DNA of 64,000 nucleotides from Erigeron canadensis. Its lineage: Eukaryota > Streptophyta > Magnoliopsida > Asterales > Asteraceae. Location of the stretch: contig NC_057766.1 in the NCBI RefSeq assembly GCF_010389155.1, positions 32,187,516 through 32,251,515 of the forward strand. The letters run 5' to 3'. Shown here piece by piece: positions 46,037-55,920 of this stretch. Both the position numbers and the translations under genes were made by a program. Within the stretch, counting starts at the first letter, position 1. Every line of letters starts with the position of its first letter. The notes below the pieces were generated by a model that saw only the letters and a list, made by a program, of their open reading frames with translations, had not been told where the DNA came from and did no database searches.

Positions 46037-46426
46037 CTAGACACGTGTCCGATGCGACAGTATGGTCATGGTGACGGGTGGTGGTGGCGGGGATGACAAT
46101 GGCGGTGGCGGTGGTTGCGGAGACGGGTGGTGGTGCCGTGATTATCAATGTAAAATTTATTAATGTAAAGGGGTATATATACTATATTATAAAAATAATA
46201 ACTTCATGTTGAAAGTTACGTAGAGAAAAATGTCTAAAATATCATTAATGATTAAATTACACAATCAATTATTTATCTTTTAAAAAAACTCTATTAATTT
46301 TTTACATAAATTACTTTTACATCAATTATCAATACCACTTGAAGCCGCCACCACCACCACCAATCATCCCCATCACCACACCGTCGTCGTCACGAATACC
46401 GCGACATTACGCGGGTACCATACTGG
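46037..46426. mobile_element. Two Helitron ends, back to back
   Basis: 46037-46177 is a minus-strand 3' end (CTAG, then GATGCGACAG and GGTGGTGGCGG repeats). 46185-46426 is a plus-strand copy of the 7083-7405 type (shared CATGTTGAAAGTTACGT and ATGTCTAAAAT) ending GCGGGTACCATACTGG before T, a CTGG variant of CTRR. Its 5' TC is worn. Confidence 0.6.
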
Positions 46427-47934
46427 TTTAATTATTTTAATGTTTGAAAAATGTATATTATAAATAATTTTATTAAAAGTAATATATAAATAATTTACAT
46501 ATATAGTCAAATTGAAAGGAGGTGGTCTTGGTTTAGACTCTTTATTGCAAAAAGACCAATTTGGTCAACAAATCCGTGGTGTACAGGTAGAAATCACACG
46601 GGTTTTGAAGTGCCAATAAAGACTCGACACGTGGTCATTTATTCTCACTTCTTTCTTCTTCTCCAAACTATTTTCTTTCCCTCATTTTCATTGTTCTTTT
46701 TTCTTAAACAAAGAAATTTCAAAAAAACACAGCATCATTTACTGTGTTTGGGGTTTCAATCTCAATCCATATATAAATCCGTAACTCCATCATATTTCAC
46801 GCTATGTAAACGAATTAAAATATGGAGTTAGGAAAAAAAACATGTGCAAATCCCTGAAGTCTATTCGACAAACATGGATGTTCACATTGATTGCCTACAA
46901 CAAACAATTATTAAAATGTGAACAACAGATTCCTCACCTGATGGGCTAAAACCAGGGTATATACAAGCAATTTATTTGTAAAAAGGGTCGGATTTACGTT
47001 TAATGTTAAACAGGTCAGGCAGTTCAAATACATAAACAAGGCTAAATAATGGACAAAAAATGTCAAATAAATTGATAATTCTTACTGTGAGTTATGTGCA
47101 GGAAGAAGAAATCGGGGATAATTCCTTTTATAGATTGATTAAATATTTAAAACTCTCAAAAGTTCATATAAAATTGGAGATAACCTTTCCTAGTTTTTTT
47201 TTTGTTAAGGAGATGATGGAAGGAGGGGGAAGAAAGGTCACGTACAGACAAAAAAATAAAGAGAGAGAAGAAAAGGCCACGTGTTGGATCATGAATGGTT
47301 TATTTAAGACGTGTTATTTCCTACTGTAGGTCACGGTTCTTTTGACCAAATTGATCACTTTTTAAAATGTAGTGTAAACTAAGAACTCTCTTAATCTAGG
47401 TAAATTTCCCAAAGATTAATTATCACAGTCGTGTATAGTTTGACTACAGTAAAACACGTCTGATCATGTCTTTGACATTTGACAGTGAATAATATTGTCT
47501 CATTGGAGTTGACCATCGACCCAGTCCCACACATCCTCTTGATCAAAAAGTTGCATACAAATTAAACACATCAAATCGTATTCCAAACAAATCTACTAAA
47601 GATATGAATCTGTATCTATATCTCTGACGATAAAAAGTGAAAACCCAATTATAGTTAAAAGTCAACGAACATGATTTATAAACATGTTTTACTATATAAA
47701 AAATTATATACATGATAAAAAGAGCAAAATTTATTAAAACAATTTGAAAAAAAATAAAAATAAAATCCAATGCTTCGTCATAATTGATTTAGATCAAGAA
47801 AAACTGGAACAACTCACGATAGAGTGAAGATTGTGATTCAGGTTGAAGAGTTTGTGGTATTTTTAAGAAAAACGAGAGAGATCTCATATTAGTTAATTTC
47901 TTCCGGCCAATATATATGGTTTAAGGTTCATAAT
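46427..47934. other. Non-coding DNA with promoter-like sequence, no gene confirmed
   Basis: 46600-46830 has a GACACGTGGTC box, pyrimidine tracts and a CATATATAAAT TATA-like site, then ATGGAGTTAGG at 46822 that stops after eleven codons. It looks like a promoter and leader that lost its gene. A second CACGTG lies at about 47279. The short frames here have no family resemblance. Confidence 0.4.
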
Positions 47935-48120
47935 CTATTAATTAGATGATTGGTATAGTATATGGTGAAGTCTGGGATGTCTTGGTTTAAATCCTAATCT
48001 TAACAAAAATATTCCCAGGAATGGAGACAGAGAATCGGAGATTTTCTCAACATGAGTTTCCACTTGAATTGGATTTGGGTATATAAAAAGACATGTCGTT
48101 TCAAAAAGGAAAAAAAAAAA
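47935..48120 (+). mobile_element. SINE-like element with poly(A)-like tail
   Basis: A-box-like TGGTATAGTAT (47951-47961, last two positions off) and a B box GGTTTAAATCC (47984-47994) precede a body that ends in an A-rich tail at about 48105-48120. Ends not defined by target duplications. Confidence 0.45.
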
Positions 48121-48239
48121 GAATTAATAGATATATTTTAAAATATTAGGAACTAAAAATAAATTTGAGGTAAACTAAAGTCAACTATTACGTGATTATT
48201 TTGTTGAAATTCATTTAAAAGTCAAAGCTTAATCTATAC

Positions 48240-48470
48240 TATATTAGTCATATATGCTCGTGTGATATATGATCGTGCGATGTGAAAGTGCAGTGTCAAC
48301 TGTGGTGGTGGCAGTGACGGGTTGCGGCGGTGATAGCGGTGTGTTAATTAATGTAAAAGTAATTGATGTAAAAGGCAATATTACTGTAGTTATTTAAGAG
48401 TTCATAATAAATATTGTAAATTAAGTTAATTAGAGAATTTTCTGTATGATTTGTATTTGAGTTTTGTGTG
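48240..48470 (-). mobile_element. Degenerate Helitron end
   Basis: GCTCGTGTGATATATGATCG and a following GGTGGTGGCAGTGACGGG resemble the worn 3' ends of the short Helitron family in reverse. Borders not placed. Confidence 0.35.
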
Positions 48471-49484
48471 AAAAACGGGGAGAGAATTCTATGTGAATTC
48501 GTAATCATCGGAATGAAGAATCAGGGCCTATTTACTGCCCTTATGACAGTTAAATTCGACTTTACAAGATTGGCAAAACAAGTCCCTCAAGTTTCAAAAA
48601 TTAATTTTCTGAGACGTTTTTGCCATAACAATTTTAATGGCAAAACAAGTCCCTCAAGTTCGACCCCAGCCAGGGGTTCTGCCCCTTGGACCCCGCTAGA
48701 GGTTGCCGCCCCTTGGGCCCTGCTCCCGGGGGTGCTGCCCCTGTCCCTTCGTCCCTTAGGGGCTAAGATTATAATAAATTTATATAAGCGTGCACTCCGC
48801 ACCACCAAACTTATATGATATAATATTATTATGATTAAATTACCAACTTACCCAATTACACTAAAATATCCAACAAGCATGTGGTGTAAGAAAAAATAAA
48901 AATGATGGAGACTTAACAATTGGGCAGAAAACCGGATTTAAATATATTATATATTTTAACAACCAGATTAACAATAAATTATTTCGTAATATATTTAAAA
49001 CAATATCATTGCATGGATATTAGGCTAGTATTTATATCGGTAGATAGGTGGGTAGATTTTTCTTTTTCTCCCCTTACAATTGCATTATCCAGTATCTTCT
49101 TATATTCTATACTAAGTTTTGTTTTAACCTTCGTTAGTTTCTCTCTTTGTTGTAAAATGAAAAAGAAGACACAAGACTTCACTTTGGCATATATACTATA
49201 TGTCACTACACGATGTTTTAACAAAAACTCATACATCCTAACTAGTGTCTTTTAAAAAGGGTAATATTTGCACCTAACTTTCGGTTGTCTTTATGAGTAA
49301 TGAACAAATTGCGTGAAGAATTAAATTGGGGTGAAAAAGGTAGATAAAGGTACATAATTACTTATTAATTATTTGCAACCCGAATGGTTACTAGTTATTC
49401 AAGTTGTCGTTGTCATTTTTAAATGTCAAAATGTCACCATTGCAACGTATATATACTTATTTGAGTACAAGTGGGAAAAACTTT
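48471..49484. other. Non-coding DNA with a GC-rich insert
   Basis: 48660-48770 is a GC-rich block of CCCCTTGGACCCC-like units, preceded by a 23-bp direct repeat (48571-48593 and 48638-48660). The rest to the GDU promoter is AT-rich without genes. Confidence 0.5.
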
Positions 49485-49492
49485 TATAAATA
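49485..49492 (+). promoter_or_regulatory. TATA box of the GDU-like gene, copy 1
   Basis: TATAAATA 58 bp upstream of the ATG at 49550. Copy 2 lacks it because homology starts only at the ATG. Confidence 0.55.
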
Positions 49493-49549
49493 GTTAGAGA
49501 ACTATAGTATGAACCAAAACCAAAAAGTTAGAGAAAAACAGCTAAACTA

Positions 49550-49900
49550 ATGACACCTACACATAACACCACCATTGTTGCCACCACAACCGTATTCCGG
49601 TTTAATTCTCCCATACCTTACATTTTCATTGGTCTAACTTTGATTCTATGTGTAATAGCATGTGCATTGTTGACTTTAACATGCTCTTACAAGAAACCAT
49701 ATTCTTTTTCTAACATATCACCAACCAACAATATTAGTACAATTACGGGTCAAGTAAAACAATCCTTGCCCGATGAGTTCCGTGGGGACGTGTCGTTGGA
49801 AAACGAGCTAAAGATAGTCATAGTAATGCCCGGAGACATCAACCCTTCTTACCTTGCCAAGCTTGCTCCATCACAAACTTCTTATCTCCAACAAGTTTGA
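49550..49900 (+). CDS. GLUTAMINE DUMPER-like membrane protein
   Basis: 116 residues, intronless, as usual for this small plant family. A single membrane segment covers about residues 22-45 (IPYIFIGLTLILCVIACALL), preceded by the SPIP motif typical of GDU proteins. The cytosolic tail ends with the family's VIMAG-type box, here IVIVMPGDINPSYLAKLAP (about 89-107). GDU proteins raise amino-acid export and interact with the ubiquitin ligase LOG2 through the membrane and VIMAG regions. The VIMAG core is altered to VIVMPG, which may change that interaction. The start is the ATG after the TATA box at 49485. A damaged copy lies at 58763-59059. Family call is confident; transport substrates are not shown by the sequence. 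Confidence 0.85.
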   Translation: MTPTHNTTIVATTTVFRFNSPIPYIFIGLTLILCVIACALLTLTCSYKKPYSFSNISPTNNISTITGQVKQSLPDEFRGDVSLENELKIVIVMPGDINPSYLAKLAPSQTSYLQQV

Positions 49901-50119
49901 GCCATATTTCTCAATTACCAAGTTGGCTACTCATTTCGTCAAATGTCTACAACCTTTATTGCAGAAAAGTTAAAGTCAAGAATTCAAAATGTTTTTGGTA
50001 CACGTTATAAGATATAAGTTGTAATGATGAAAGTATATGTTACTTGGTTGTTATTTTACATTTACATGTAAATAAACATGTAAATTATGTGTAGAAGCTT
50101 AGAAGGCATGTAACAAGCA

Positions 50120-50890
50120 GTGTATGTAGTATGAGTATGTACCAGTACCACAGTGTTAGAGGCCTTGAGAGTACTTTAATCTTTAGTCTGGTGAGTTAGA
50201 TAGCCATAGAACAATTTTTGGGTTTGGGTTTGGGCTTGTCAATATCTTTAACCTATTGTTTACGTGATTTTCTTTAAAAAAAAAAAAAACTAAAAAGAAC
50301 GATATAATTTTTCCTACGTTACACGACGGGAAACATCCAATAATCAAATTGGCTATGATTTTAGGTTGTTTGTAACAGATTTCCTATATATTCTCTTATT
50401 ATAGTTACAAGATGTATGTCCGCGCAATACGACATTACTGGCTATGGCGGTGACGGGTGGTGGTGGAGGCGACGGGTGATAACAGAGACGATGAGGGCGA
50501 GGTAACAATATCTTATAAACAAATTATTTGGGCTTGGGTTTGCCAATATCTTATAAATAGACTATTTGGGCTTGGGTTTGACAATACCTACCGGTGACAA
50601 TACCATTAGGTCCAGTACCACGATATTTGAGGGTAACTTAATCTTTAGTCTTGTGAGTTAGTCAGCCGAAGAACATTTTTTGGGCTTGGGTTTGCCAATA
50701 TCTCTAACCTATTGTTGTATTGTTTACGTGTATTTCCTTTTCATGTCATATTAAAGAAAATTGAAAAGAAGTAAAGAATGATATATTTTTCATGCGTTAC
50801 ACAACGGAAAAATCCAATGATTAATTAAATTGGCTTTGATTTTATGTTGTTTTGTAAACAGGTTTCCTATATATTTTCTTATTAAAGTCA
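50120..50890 (+). repeat. Internal direct repeat in the GDU-S-protein spacer
   Basis: The unit with CCAGTACCAC, ACTTTAATCTTTAGTC, GGGTTTGGGCTTGTCAATAT, ACGTTACACGACGGGAAA and TTTCCTATATATT occurs at about 50145-50400 and again at 50610-50890, with a Helitron-end fragment (50408-50500) between. Both units recur in copy 2, so this duplication is older than the segment duplication. Confidence 0.75.
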
Positions 50891-50900
50891 TAACGACGTA

Positions 50901-51318
50901 CAAATTAGGAACCAAAGGGGTGATTGGTAAGAACAAATACGGAGTAAAAGAGAATGAAAATTTAACGGAAAAAGAAAATAATAAAAAAAAAGGTACAAAT
51001 CAGTTATCAATTATATGAAAGAAAATGTATAATCAGTTATCAATTATTATTCACAAGTATATATATCATAGAGTATAGATTCTCTTAATTTTCAGTATTT
51101 TTTATGATCAATGATTATCAGAAAAATTGTTAATTGAATTTTCTTAATCAACATTTCGCAATTTATCACAATTTTAAGTCTACATCAACAAAAACCAACA
51201 ATACTCTACAAATATTCCAATATTCCATATGAAAAATATACTTGATAAAATATATATAGTTTCAATTTCATGTTCCATTAATTATTATGATATATATAAA
51301 AAAAAACACCGAAGAGAT
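50901..51318. other. Spacer before the S-protein gene
   Basis: AT-rich presumed 3' UTR side of the minus-strand S-protein gene; TCAGTTATCAATTAT is repeated. No gene. Confidence 0.5.
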
Positions 51319-51765
51319 TTAATGATCCCATGACCTATCAAAATGCCAATCTTCACTAGGATATGAACTATTTCTAATATAATAAAATCCTTCAGGTCTT
51401 ACTGACCAATAACAATGTTGAGTACCAAGACTCGGGGTCCCACAAACTTCACTTATATGTGCATCAAACAAAGTAACAGATTGATTTCTCCAACCCCACC
51501 AAAACTCGCCAGTAAATTTGGTTTTCAATCCAACACAAAAAGTCCAATTGTACTTCGACTCGAAAGAAAGTGTATGATTTCCCATATCATCATCTCTTGA
51601 ACTCAAGTGAAATATTACGTCTATGTCACTTCGGATGTTATTGGTTATCAATATATGCCATTTTCCACCCAGAAAACAGGATTGATCTATAGAACCACGC
51701 ACTAAAGTGGTTATTAAAAATGTTGTGAAAAGAAAATAAAACACAATGACAAAGAGGCTACGCAT
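51319..51765 (-). CDS. S-protein homologue (plant self-incompatibility protein S1 family), copy 1
   Basis: 148 residues, intronless. A hydrophobic signal peptide covers about residues 1-24 (FVIVFYFLFTTFLITTLVRG). The mature part has the S1 layout: HILITNNI at the start, an NWTFCVG core with a Cys, GEFWWGWRN, VTLFDAHISEVC and HCYWSVRPEGFYY, giving conserved aromatic strands and Cys pairs, and NHTLSF and NWTF as possible N-glycosylation sites. Poppy PrsS, the founding member, is a secreted stigma ligand; the many SPH relatives are secreted peptides of mostly unknown role. The gene converges on the GDU-like gene. On the minus strand a TATATATAG lies about 60 bp before the ATG. A second intact copy sits at 60429-60878. 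Confidence 0.88.
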   Translation of the reverse strand: MRSLFVIVFYFLFTTFLITTLVRGSIDQSCFLGGKWHILITNNIRSDIDVIFHLSSRDDDMGNHTLSFESKYNWTFCVGLKTKFTGEFWWGWRNQSVTLFDAHISEVCGTPSLGTQHCYWSVRPEGFYYIRNSSYPSEDWHFDRSWDH

Positions 51766-51822
51766 TGTGATGGTGATATCTATTTATGCTCAGGTTCATA
51801 CAACTTATTTTATTCTTTCATG

Positions 51823-51833
51823 TCTATATATAA
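51823..51833 (-). promoter_or_regulatory. TATA box of S-protein gene copy 1
   Basis: Minus-strand TTATATATAG about 60 bp upstream of the ATG, kept with its flank in copy 2 (about 60936-60946). Confidence 0.55.
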
Positions 51834-51934
51834 GCAGATAGTTAGTTGGAACTTGCATGCTCACATTTATTATATATTGTTATTGTTATGTTATTACGTA
51901 TTGTATATAATAATTGTAATAGTATATATATATA

Positions 51935-52316
51935 CGGGATGGGTATCCGTGCAATGCGGCGGATTTGGTGGCAGCAACGGGTGGTGCTAGTGGCGGTGGT
52001 GATAACGAAGTGGTTATTAAAATTAAAATAATTGACGTAAATGGTAGTGTAGTTATTTTATGGTTAAGGGATGTATTAATCTTTTGTAAATAACTTTATT
52101 AAGAATGTTATAAAGGTATTAGGTATAAATATTTAAGTAAATTATTAAAGGGGATAGATAGTTTGGATAAATATGAGTGTAAAATATTTTAGGGATATAT
52201 ATTGGGTAGATATATGTGTGAGTTAGAAATGTGTTGAAAATTAACGGTATTTTGGATATTTTAAAGGTAGAGAGTTGAAAAAATGTATGATAATTTGTTT
52301 ATTAATATAGTATAGA
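51935..52316 (-). mobile_element. Short Helitron (382 bp)
   Basis: On the minus strand it starts TCTATACTATATTAATAAAC after A and ends GGATACCCATCCCG before T, with the hairpin CCGCATTGCACGG. The terminus departs from CTRR. It lies at the edge of duplicated segment copy 1 and is absent from copy 2. Confidence 0.6.
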
Positions 52317-52334
52317 TATGTATATATATATATA

Positions 52335-52490
52335 TATCAGTGGTGAAGCTTAAAAGTTTTTAGTGGGGGTCGGGATTTAATTTTTTTCCCTCACGCTAAA
52401 ATGAGGGGTCAAAACCGATTATATATCGAAATTTTTCTACACAAAAACAATATACCCCTACATCGCAAAAATTAAAATCTACGCCCTTCT
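52335..52490. repeat. Truncated dispersed repeat (CAGTGGTGAAGCT start)
   Basis: CAGTGGTGAAGCTTAAAAG begins a block of a type that commonly ends in AGCTTCGCCACTG; the partner end is missing. Flanked by TA runs. Confidence 0.35.
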
Positions 52491-53055
52491 ATATATATAT
52501 ATATATATATATATCTATGAGAGGGGTAAAATAAAATAAGTATTAACATAAAACAAGTAAGACATATTATGAGCTTGACATGTGTCTTTTCTAATTAATA
52601 ATTAAATTTAATGCCTCAGGGATAATTTTGTATTTTACATTCCCCTTTTAATAGGTGTTTATTCATTTTTACTTTTAGTTTATCTCCTCACACTCCAACC
52701 TAAATGTACGTGACTAACTTTTTTTTCCCCAAACAAACAATCTACATGGACGTGACTAATTTTTTTTTACCATGTATGGATGATTAAACAATTGGCTAAT
52801 ATTCATGCTTTTTAGATTTTATCAAACCACAAATAGGTAATTATATTTGTTAGTCTTCAAAAACCTCTTTTTTTTTTTCCAATTGAAGATGTGCGATTGC
52901 TGTGTCTAATTTGTTGGTACTTACAAACATATATATTGGGCATCATGTGTTTATTAAGAGCATTACGTTGTAGATTTTTTTATATTTAGTCCTGTAACTT
53001 ACGTGCAATTTTTTTTTATTTGGTTTCTATGTAGTTACTTTCCATCAAACTAATC
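52491..53055. other. Non-coding AT-rich DNA
   Basis: No gene or clear repeat ends seen. Confidence 0.5.
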
Positions 53056-53058
53056 AAA

Positions 53059-53536
53059 GTGCATCAATGGAGTATTTATTGTTAATAACTCATGAATAAA
53101 AATAAGAAGAAAAAAAAAAGTTACGGTGCATCAGTTCTCATCAAAATTATGCTAAAGTTTTATTTAAAAAAAAATCATGGTGCATCAATTTTCATCAAGG
53201 TTATGTTATAAGTTCATAAAAATTCAGAAGTTGTTGTGCATCAATGTTATGCTTAAGACTCAAAAAGGTTTATAAAATGATGACTATATTTTAAATCCAT
53301 TAAATTTATCTTAAGAGTACATCAATGAATCACAAAGTTTTGTTGTGCATCACTTTTATTTCCGTAATGTGTTCGTATGTTACAACTTAACATTTAAATT
53401 AAAATTTTAATATGCTTTTGAAAAGTAAAACCAAAAAAATTATGGTACATCAAAATTTAGACAACTGTTAGGTGATATAGTTGAAAACATTATTGTGTAT
53501 CTTATTATTCGTTAAAGTGATGGAGGTGCATCAAAA
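53059..53536 (+). repeat. Decayed minisatellite with recurring GTGCATCA
   Basis: GTGCATCA or a one-base variant occurs near 53059, 53126, 53179, 53236, 53317, 53344, 53444 and 53526. Around three of these the flanks also match (CATCAATTTTCATCAAGGTTATG-like), giving a rough 55-60 bp period. Confidence 0.5.
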
Positions 53537-53759
53537 ATAGTTAAAATAGTTATTTCTTTTTTTTGAATATCTGTTAAAATAATTAAGGAAGGAAATCAGG
53601 AATTACACACCATAATTTTTTGAATAGAAAATTTATTTATAAAAAATAAAAGTCTCGTACTACTAAATGGCTAATGAAATGAAAGTGTCCCAAAAGTGCA
53701 TCCGTTCAAAAAATGTCCGGTGAGTGAAAATAGGAAATTTGTTAATGCATAAAATGTCA

Positions 53760-53935
53760 CGTATGCCCTTTAAATTAAATCTTTTAATTAAACTTTTTGA
53801 TTAATACTTGATCATGATCTAATGGTCCATAATATGTCTTATTTGTATAATTCAAATCGATGATGTTTCGAACCCACATGTGAGAGGATGACATGAAACT
53901 CAAAACGACCACTACACCAATTGTTTGGAGCGTTT
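53760..53935 (-). mobile_element. tRNA-derived SINE
   Basis: On the minus strand a perfect A box TGGTGTAGTGG (plus positions 53909-53919) is followed by a B box GGTTCGAAACA (53864-53874; last two bases off). Spacing 34 bases. The body runs toward 53760 with A/T-rich sequence. Confidence 0.55.
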
Positions 53936-54846
53936 TATTTTTTAATGCAAACGATTTAAATATATATTAGATATTCAATATTTAAATTAAAAAAAATAAA
54001 TTATCAATATAGTAAATAATACCCGCATAAAATTTGATGTCTTCAAACTTATCACTCACAATTATATATATTATGTTTATGTTTTTAATAATAACAAAGT
54101 AATTTATTTTATTTATCTTTTATCTTTTAACAACAAATTAGTATTCAGTAGTTAACAATTAATATTCGAGATATCCAATGCTTAAAAAGTAATAGTCTTC
54201 TCTATTATATATATAATTCTCTATCTCCAAGTGTTGATGTGTCATATCTCTGGTGACGTCCCATCATCTTTTTCCTACGTGACATCCATATGTTGAACGT
54301 CTCTTAGAGCTTGACAATTAATTTTAAATTACAAATAAAAAAATCTATTGATTAGACTAGAACTCGTGACCTTTGATTTAGTGATAAACACAAAACCACT
54401 TGATGTAACATAATATTTGTTTATTTTTTGCAACCTATAAAATATATATAATTACTAAGTAAAATTCTACTTGCCATAAAATATAGAATACCTTACAAGT
54501 ATATATTATTTTTATTATGCCATAAATATTTCTCTTTTATTTGATGAAAAGAAATTCTATAAATTAGTTAAGTAATGTTTCCATGTTATTACTATTAGTA
54601 TCTTATTTTATTTCTGTAAAATCACGTAACATATATTTTTTTTAAGTTTTTTTAAACATCATGTAACATTAATTAATTATTCATAATGTGATAGATCCTA
54701 ATCTTAAATAACTATTTTTATTTTCATTTTTTAAAATCACTATTAAAAAGATAATAGTCTTTATATAGAAAAAAAATTCTAAAGTGATTACAAACATTGG
54801 AATACATTGTTATTAAAATCTCTCTCTCCCCCTCTCTCTCTCTCTC
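53936..54846. other. Non-coding AT-rich DNA
   Basis: The block 54203-54310 (AATTCTCTATCTCCAAG, CATATCTCTGG, CATCATCTTTTTC) resembles 57770-57860, so a further dispersed repeat spans the left edge of the Helitron array and its right edge. No gene. Confidence 0.45.
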
Positions 54847-55920
54847 TATATATATATATAATTATTAAAACAATAGGAATCCTAGCCTTCTAAAGCTTTC
54901 TTCAATTTAAAACTATTTTTAAAAATTGTCACATAAGTCTTTATCCTATTTGACTTCTCTATATTTTTTTCATAATATAATAAATCCACTAAATTTTATT
55001 ATATAAACATAATATTAGATTAAATAGAAATAAAATCTATATATACACAAAATTTAAAAGAAAAACAAAAGTAAAAAATCAAATCCTATGTCATAGTAGA
55101 AACCGTATGAACTTAAATTTTATTTTTAAAATTGGAAAATATTTTATACTATTGGTTTTTAAAATGTTCATATCTTATTCTACTATCATATTGTAATTAT
55201 TTGTTATCCTTTTTTTGGTGGTGATTTTACGTTTTATAAAAACTATTTCAAAACACTTGCATCAATTACATGTTAATTTAACCTAATTTGAATAATAGGT
55301 TTGTTCTTAATTAATTGTAATTACCATTGCATCAATTACCTTTATATCAATTACTTTTAAATAAAAAAAACACATTATATCAAATATAAAAGAAAAGGGG
55401 CGTGTTTGTTTTTTTAACCGTTAAGTGACTGAATTGATTTAGTGATTGAATGGATAAATAATGTTTGTATGGATTAAGTCTTTACAGTTATTTTTTGCTT
55501 ACTAAGTCACGAAAACAAACACTTTTGATGACTTAATGGAATAAGTATTTTTAATTAAGTCATGACTTATTTTATTAAGTCACAAACAAACACCACTTAA
55601 GTTTCATGAAACTATATTATTTGAATGAGTGTGATGAAATTCTAATAGATCACATATCACTTTGAAAAAATAACAGATCGTTATGATTTTACATTACATT
55701 TACATTTTAACTTAATTTTATGTTTATTATTATTGCATGAAGTATAATATGTGATATTTTATAACTTTTTTTTGTAAATGCAAAGATTTTCATAAACAAT
55801 AAGAGTTATTTTTTGGTATATGTACATGCTTAAATAATTTATAATTGTTAAAAGTTATTATAAATATTTATATAACTAAAACAACCTTTTTAAATATCCG
55901 CACATCGTGCGGGTAAAAGA
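54847..55920 (+). mobile_element. Helitron family 3, first copy
   Basis: Interior blocks (TTATTAAAACAATAG, AAAAATTGTCACATA, GAAACCGTATGAACTTAAAT, TTGCATGAAGTATAATATG) are shared with the next copy. It ends in CCGCACATCGTGCGGG-hairpin plus TAAAAGACCTA, with the final G of CTAG changed to T. The next copy starts directly after it. A MITE sits inside at 55397-55597. Confidence 0.65.
55397..55597. mobile_element. MITE-like insert in Helitron family 3 copy 1
   Basis: GGCGTGTTTGTTT at the left and AAACAAACACC at the right form inverted ends. The block is absent at the matching position of copy 2 (about 57355). The interior carries repeated AAGTCANGACTTA units. Confidence 0.55.

Larger units (their letters stand above)
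49548..51920. repeat. Duplicated segment with GDU-like and S-protein genes, copy 1
   Basis: Collinear with 58761-61040: GDU gene, a spacer with its own internal direct repeat (50120-50400 and 50600-50890), a worn Helitron end with GACGGGTGGTGGTGG, and the convergent S-protein gene with its promoter. Homology ends near TTACGTATTG. Confidence 0.88.

Noticed and set aside
50408..50500. Possible G-quadruplex regulatory site (GGGTGGTGGTGGAGG)
   Set aside because: The G-rich stretch is the worn end of the short Helitron family and recurs at every copy, so no special role is indicated.
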